Assembly: GCF_000699445.3 (NCBI RefSeq)
Contig: NC_067195.1
Span: 81,462,569 to 81,526,568 of the forward strand
Direction of reading: 5' to 3'
From: Schistosoma haematobium
Lineage: Eukaryota > Platyhelminthes > Trematoda > Strigeidida > Schistosomatidae
Length of the DNA stretch: 64,000 bases
The notes under the pieces: generated by a model
Seen by the model: only the letters and a program-made list of their open reading frames with translations
Databases searched by the model: none
Told to the model about the DNA's origin: nothing
Translations under genes and position numbers: made by a program
Part shown: piece by piece, positions 58,712 through 64,000 of the stretch
Numbering within the stretch: position 1 is the first letter of the stretch
Layout of the letters: every line of letters starts with the position of its first letter

Positions 58712-60735
58712 TCTAATGAGAGCACGTGTTTGCCTGCGTCCTCCTGGGCACAGAAAAGTCATAGAAGGAAAACCCCTTACAGCTTATCTTGATGATGGAA
58801 AAGTCAAGAGTATATTTCAAGAACAACAAGAGATGCAACTAATCAACCATAAAAGTGACGTTTACCTTGACGTACCTTGCCGTGATATCCAAACAGCAGT
58901 GATATATACTAGTATCTTAAACCCACAGATTAAGAAACATCAGTGGATTTCAGTGGCGCATACTGAATTGATAGATGCTTAGCAACCTGTTTCGTCATGT
59001 TCAGAATACAATGAGGTGCAAAGGCAGTCTAAATTTAGACTAACAAAAAGCCTGCGTAGCGATCATGAGCAATGATGGTCAACAAAACCAGAAGAGATGG
59101 AAAGGGCAACAGCAACACGTAACAGTAGATAATTATTCCGATTCATCAAAGAAACCTGTATTAGAAATTCGGTTTTTAGTGAGATCATTTCGTAAAGAGA
59201 CGGAACCACTATTCACTCTCATTCCAGGAGATTAGACCGATGGACAGTACATTATAGGAAACAGTTTAACTTGTCTCCAACTACCCCTTGATAACTTACT
59301 ACTCCAAAACAAACGAAATTGGAGACTGAAGTAAACCTCTGAATGTTAATGAATTTGAAATATTATAGCTAACCTAAATTGAGGAATGGCAGCTGAACCT
59401 GATAGACTAATCCTGGAGATCTTTAGGGACGGTGATCTAGTATTAACAGTTAGATGGAATGAAATATTAAATAGAATCTAGAAACTCATCTGACTGGAAC
59501 CAATCACTGATGATCCCAGTTTATTAGAAAGGACAAAAATTCTCTTATAGCAAACACAGAGGGATCAACTTAAACAATATAATATCAAAAATATTAGCTT
59601 CAGTAATCACCCGACTCTTAACTGGTGCTCGTGAAGAGCGAGCCCGAAAAACTAAGCTGGTTTTAGACCAGTTTGTGAATCACGTGTTCACTCTTCGTCA
59701 GGTGTTGGAACATAGATACATTTTCCGATGTCTTATTACAGCTGTATTCCTTGACCTTGGGGTAGTATCCAGCTTCATTGTTTGAGAGGTTTCATGGAAA
59801 TGTTTTTTCTTTGAAAGACATACCGAACAAGTACATCAACCTCATTGTCTCCCTTCTTATTCAACCCCGCTATAGATATCCTTCTCGAAGTAACATTACA
59901 TCCCTTAACTTTTCAGATGTTGCTCTACCAGAAGATTCACTTTTCCATTTAGAATACACTGGTGACACGGTTCTATTTGTTAAAGACGCTGACAAAATGT
60001 GGTCTTCTGATACCTCTCAGCGACAATCCAAGCATACTTGAAATGCGTTTGTCTCTCGAATGCGAAATCTTGCTTCGATGCTGGTCTTGGTCAATGCCTG
60101 GACCCATGATAAGAAGTTAATTAGTTGATCGGGTTGACCGATTCACTCATCTTAGAAGTCCCATTAGCCATGGAGGAGAAATGTTTGACAAAATCTGTTA
60201 CTCATTCAAAATTCTCAGTTGGAGTTTGCCAACTTGTGTTATTCGTGACGTAGACAAGTTGTCTATCTGCCAACCAAAGAATGAGTTTATTATGCAGCGG
60301 CTGTCTCCGTTCTACTTTATGGATATGTAACACGACCATTGGGAATTATATTCGTAGGTTACTGGTATTTGATCACGCGTCTTCGAAGCATTGATCACTT
60401 ATGGTGGGACTACCGAGTAAACAATCGTGAGGTTAGACAAAGGTAAATCAGCTGATGAGGTTGTAAATCTTCATCAACCGGTGGTTGGGACATGCATTAT
60501 GTATGCTAAACCACAGCCTACCTCAACGGCATATTGTTATCTGGTGAAAGCTAAGAGCTCCCAAACCAAGATACGGCATCAGTTCATAAAGACACTGACT
60601 GTTAGTCTGAGGCTGCCTGGTTTAGGTCATCTCCATAACTTCAATCAGTGTTTAAAGATGTTGAGTGAATTGACTCAGAATCGTTCACAATGGTGTAGGT
60701 GCATTCATTGTTTGTCTACCCTTATGTTTTGATTA

Positions 60736-63196
60736 TCAAAACCTTATACCTTTTTTAATCTATTATGCTGACACTGATATTGTTACTATCTCTGTTATCC
60801 CGAGATTTTTCTTGGTAATTTCAACTCGTACTAATGTGATACAGTATCGTTAACGAATATACATATATCCCATGTTCCTTGTCGCATATGACTGATTTTT
60901 TAACATAAAGATTATTGTACAAAATAAACTGTATTACATATGAACAGTTCATAGATTAAAATCACATCAAACGATATATCGGTTTAAATTTTTGACTATT
61001 ATTTTATCATCATTCCAACCTTTCAACACTTTTGACACAACTTAGTTTTGTATACATTTGATTTTAAAATATTATTGTAACAAGATTTGTTCCTATTGTG
61101 CCGATTCTGTTAGTAATTAGCATGTGTAGCTGAAATTCATATACTCAAATCACATCATTATTAAGGGGATGATCACGCCCTACGCAAATGGGTCAGCATG
61201 TTTTCATCTTTCAGTTGTACCCTTTGTAACAAACTCATATGTTTCTCTCTAACATCACTGTCGTTATGTTGCCAGATGAGATTCATAATAAAGTAATGTA
61301 CAATTTACTGGAATCAATTATCGCTTCATATTTTTGTCCCCACTCTCCCCCGTTTCTATGACTACCTAACCTCAAGAAACAGATATAGTGCTCCGTAAGT
61401 CTAAACTCATTTTATCTTATTGGACAAGTAGATACGATACCACATTGAATTCACGCTAATGATATTTCCCATTCACGATTGCTATTTCCAGCGACTTGAA
61501 GTGAATCTCTGTCACAATTAATCAATCTCATTTCACATCCGGGTTCCTGTTCATTGTGTATAAGAACTCAATCTCCAGGTCACTTGACGAAATACAGTCT
61601 TTAACTTTATTTAACATATAAAATATTTTCACACACAGTGAAATGCCTGGAGGCAGAAGGCTAAAAAAAAGAGGACGAGAACAGAGAATGATTGATGTGG
61701 AAACGAAAAAAAATGAAAAATCGTAACACAGATGACATTTTAATGTGAGGAAGTTCATCTCCTTACAATGAAACGCTTCTTTAATCCCTTGGTCACATCA
61801 ACTGTTGATCTAACCTGCTTGTAGTAGGTCTTGATTCGTGAATTTGGTCCACAATATGGTGATGAAGCTAAACAACATGGTTAGAAATCGATCACCATTA
61901 AGCTAACACCTTTAAAATATATCTCACAGTAGTTTACAGATTCCAATTGTCACATTATACACCATACTATGTGGCATTTTTTCAACCTCCCTAGTATTCT
62001 ATGGACGCAATATTTCACTCGATTGGTCAGAAATCGGAGTAAAAACTATGACTAAATAAAAAAGTATGCTCTAAAATCCAAACAGCAAAACTTATTATAG
62101 CAAAGACGTTAGCGTATGTATAGTATTTACACAGCAATATTCTAATATCTTCCCAATCTATCCACTAGAGCCGATTGGTTACAGAATGAGCCAGTCAGCT
62201 CTTCCTGACTCTGATCTTGATTCAATCACGCGCTAATTAAAATTCTATCCTATTAACAGCAGGGTCGTTAATTTTATTTGTATATTTGTCATATATCTAT
62301 TTAAATCTGTTTTGTAGCTGTTCCCGGTAGCTTTACGTCAATTTTTTGTGGAGATATTTGTTATAGTCTTAACCGTTTCACCATAGCTCGAGTTAGTACA
62401 TTCAGTATATCACACATACATCTGACAAATTCAGACTGGATTTACGATCAGTCTTCGCATAGCGAATGTAGTCCAAGTTTTGTATTTCAGTAACTTTTAT
62501 TATTTCAGTCATTAACCCCGGTTATTCATTATTAATAATAAACCTATTAATTTTCGATCTTAAGTGTGTAAAGTAGTTCAGGCCTGGTGATTAGGATCCT
62601 ATTTCATAGTAACAACGATCATGTGGAAAACCTGTGTTTAAAAGTGAGTACCACTAGATCATTCTGTCTACACTTTTGCTTAGTGTACTCACCAGTCAAA
62701 CAATTATTCTAGTCTTTATTTTATGGCAATTTGTAATAATTTTCGTTATCATATAAACACAGTCTGTCTAATAAATATATGAAGTAAGCTACTGTTGTTA
62801 ATTATCGACAGAACTAAGCCAATGACCAACTATATTGCAATTAAACGTTTACCACATTGAGTCGGTCTAACTTACAGTTTTAAAAGTAACATGTTTTCTG
62901 TGTAATTCGAAATCTTTAAAGTACTACTTATTATCAACTCATTTTTAGTCATTTTAATGCAAAAACTATTTAAACCATTACGGCTAAGTAATGTTCTTAA
63001 ACAAATTCAACAATCATTTCCTGTAAGAAACTGTTTGCCCTATGACCCTAAACCAATGACACAACCAGTACTCGCAGCCCTCAGTCAACTCTGAATCCTT
63101 ATTGGTCTCCGATATATTAGCTTCTCGTTTAGGTCAGTCCGTCCAGTCCAGAATACAAATATCAACATCCGCTATATGCATCATATACTTCAGACA
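60736..63196. other. No gene recognised
   Basis: AT-rich; the first ~150 bp may be the 3' UTR of copy B3. A 76-codon minus-strand ORF (61758-61528) has a hydrophobic centre but no recognised domain. An acceptor-like site followed by an open stretch near 62950 does not have the phase needed to join the exon ending at 55341. Confidence 0.4.
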
Positions 63197-63640
63197 TTAC
63201 TTACTTAGGCTTGTTACCTCTCGTGGAAGAGCATAGGCCTCCCACCAGCACTCCACCGAAATCTGTCCTGGGCAATCCTTTCCAATTGTGTTCGATTGTT
63301 ATTCATTATTTTGATGTTTACCTCCAGTATGTTCTTTGGTCTGACTTCCTTTCACCTTGAGAATTCCAAGTTAGGGAGTGCCTTGTGATACAATGTGGTG
63401 ATTTCTGCAGTGCGTGTCCTATCCACTTACAACGTCTTTTCCTAATTTTCTCTTCAACTGGAAGCTGAATTGTTCTCTGCCATAGTAAGTTGGTGTTGAT
63501 AGTATCCGGCCAACAGATATTGGGTATCTTGCGTAGACAATTGTTTATAAATATTTGCACTTTTCGATGATAATTTTATTAGTTATCCACGTCCCAGCTC
63601 CATACAGTAGAATCGTCTTGGCGTTCGTATTGAAGATTCT
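63197..63640 (-). pseudogene. RTE family-A C-terminal relic
   Basis: The minus-strand frame 63560-63318 reads [57 protein letters not shown]. These correspond to the C-terminal region that A3 has lost. It then continues to a relic of LVGGLCS near 63240 and a (TAAG)n-type tail at ~63197. 5'-truncated and broken by stops. Confidence 0.75.
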
Positions 63641-64000
63641 GACTGTAGTGAGCGAGAACAGAAGTGGGGAAAATCGAATGTATTTGAACACAAAATTACA
63701 AAACTTTTTAGTAAAACCTGAGAATTATACAGTAAATACTTAATTTGTGAAATGTCAATTAACTGTCTCAAACCTCACTGTTCCTTCATTGGCACAACAA
63801 TTACTCTCTGTTTCTGTTCTGTTCGATTCGATCATCTCAACCTTCTGCTGTCAGGTTTTCCACTTCCACTACTTATGCCGACAGACATAAGTAGCATACA
63901 CTACACTCATCCCCCTTGTAAACACTCACTCTTGAGGTTGTTTTGTTCGCCATTCCATCTTCTTTGCTGCGATCTGTGCTACCCTCCATCGAAATGTCCA
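63641..64000. other. Second copy of the hairpin repeat; window end
   Basis: The block ending at the hairpin near 63870-63896 (CTACTTATG, loop CCGACAGA, CATAAGTAG) resembles 57900-58145. Nothing else is recognised up to the window edge. Confidence 0.4.

Larger units (their letters stand above)
57480..60735 (+). pseudogene. Decayed full-span RTE family-B element, copy B3
   Basis: The 5' leader relic at 57540-57740 matches the complement of ~42900-43080 (GGTGTTTCCCTCAG, GCGATGCTGCCTTC, CTCACCTTACCTC). APE fragments start near 58155 (SGDFNAQVGGINEA, QQTDNGDQLL). Linker sequence follows at 58716-58982 (RARVCLRPPGHRK). RT fragments are HRGINLNNIISKILASVI, FVNHVFTLRQVLEHR, and LEYTGDTVLFVKDAD near 59950, where YADD has become YTGD. 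The C-terminal part is at 60427-60732 and ends VHSLF/CLSTLMF. Stops and frameshifts are everywhere. It carries a nested insertion (58467-58711) and a separate ~245-bp insert-like block at 57900-58145. Confidence 0.75.

Noticed and set aside
62939..63090. Possible exon after TTTTTAG near 62949, open as LMQKLFKPLRLSNVLKQ
   Set aside because: It is open only in a phase incompatible with the phase-0 donor at 55341, and no other gene context exists.

Overview
The window looks like schistosome (blood fluke, genus Schistosoma) nuclear DNA. It is AT-rich, and its gene content is small next to its load of RTE-type non-LTR retrotransposons, CR1-like fragments, Ty3/Gypsy relics and a tRNA-derived Sm-alpha-type SINE. 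The SET-family gene also has a 38-nt intron, typical of flatworm short introns. The species cannot be fixed by eye; the RTE protein families match ones I know from Schistosoma genomes.

Only two host genes can be supported. (1) A complete four-exon gene on the minus strand at 3410-4383 encodes a 254-residue SET/TAF-I (NAP-domain) histone chaperone. (2) Two exons on the plus strand, 44084-44669 and 53813-55341, join in frame across a 9.1-kb intron. They encode at least 705 residues of a Ser/Thr/Pro/Asn-rich protein that I do not recognise. The second exon ends at a consensus donor, so the gene continues beyond what I can place.

Layout. 1-6.4 kb: SET gene in AT-rich DNA with one CR1-like relic. 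6.4-11.4 kb: a heavily decayed Ty3/Gypsy element (gag knuckle, protease, RT with YVDD, RNase H, integrase) bracketed by copies of one repeat that I interpret as its LTRs. 12.5-18.4 kb: fragments of an old RTE lineage, a solo LTR-like copy and a ~65-bp minisatellite. 18.4-32.3 kb: a recent, nearly identical inverted duplication with a non-repeated centre, carrying an internally deleted RTE element (family A) and flanking CR1-like DNA. 35.7-43.3 kb: one RTE element (family B) split by a younger full-length family-B element with a perfect 9-bp target-site duplication. 44.1-55.3 kb: the unrecognised gene, whose large intron holds at least four transposable elements in both orientations. 55.5-64 kb: a SINE with perfect 13-bp target-site duplications and an inactivated hammerhead motif, a decayed family-B element with a nested insertion, and the end of a family-A relic.

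Transposon biology dominates, and the sequence gives a relative order of insertion. I saw no operon, CRISPR array, rRNA or intact tRNA gene. The most informative structures are the inverted duplication, the nested RTE pair, the short 'head+tail' RTE derivatives and the unrecognised serine-rich gene.
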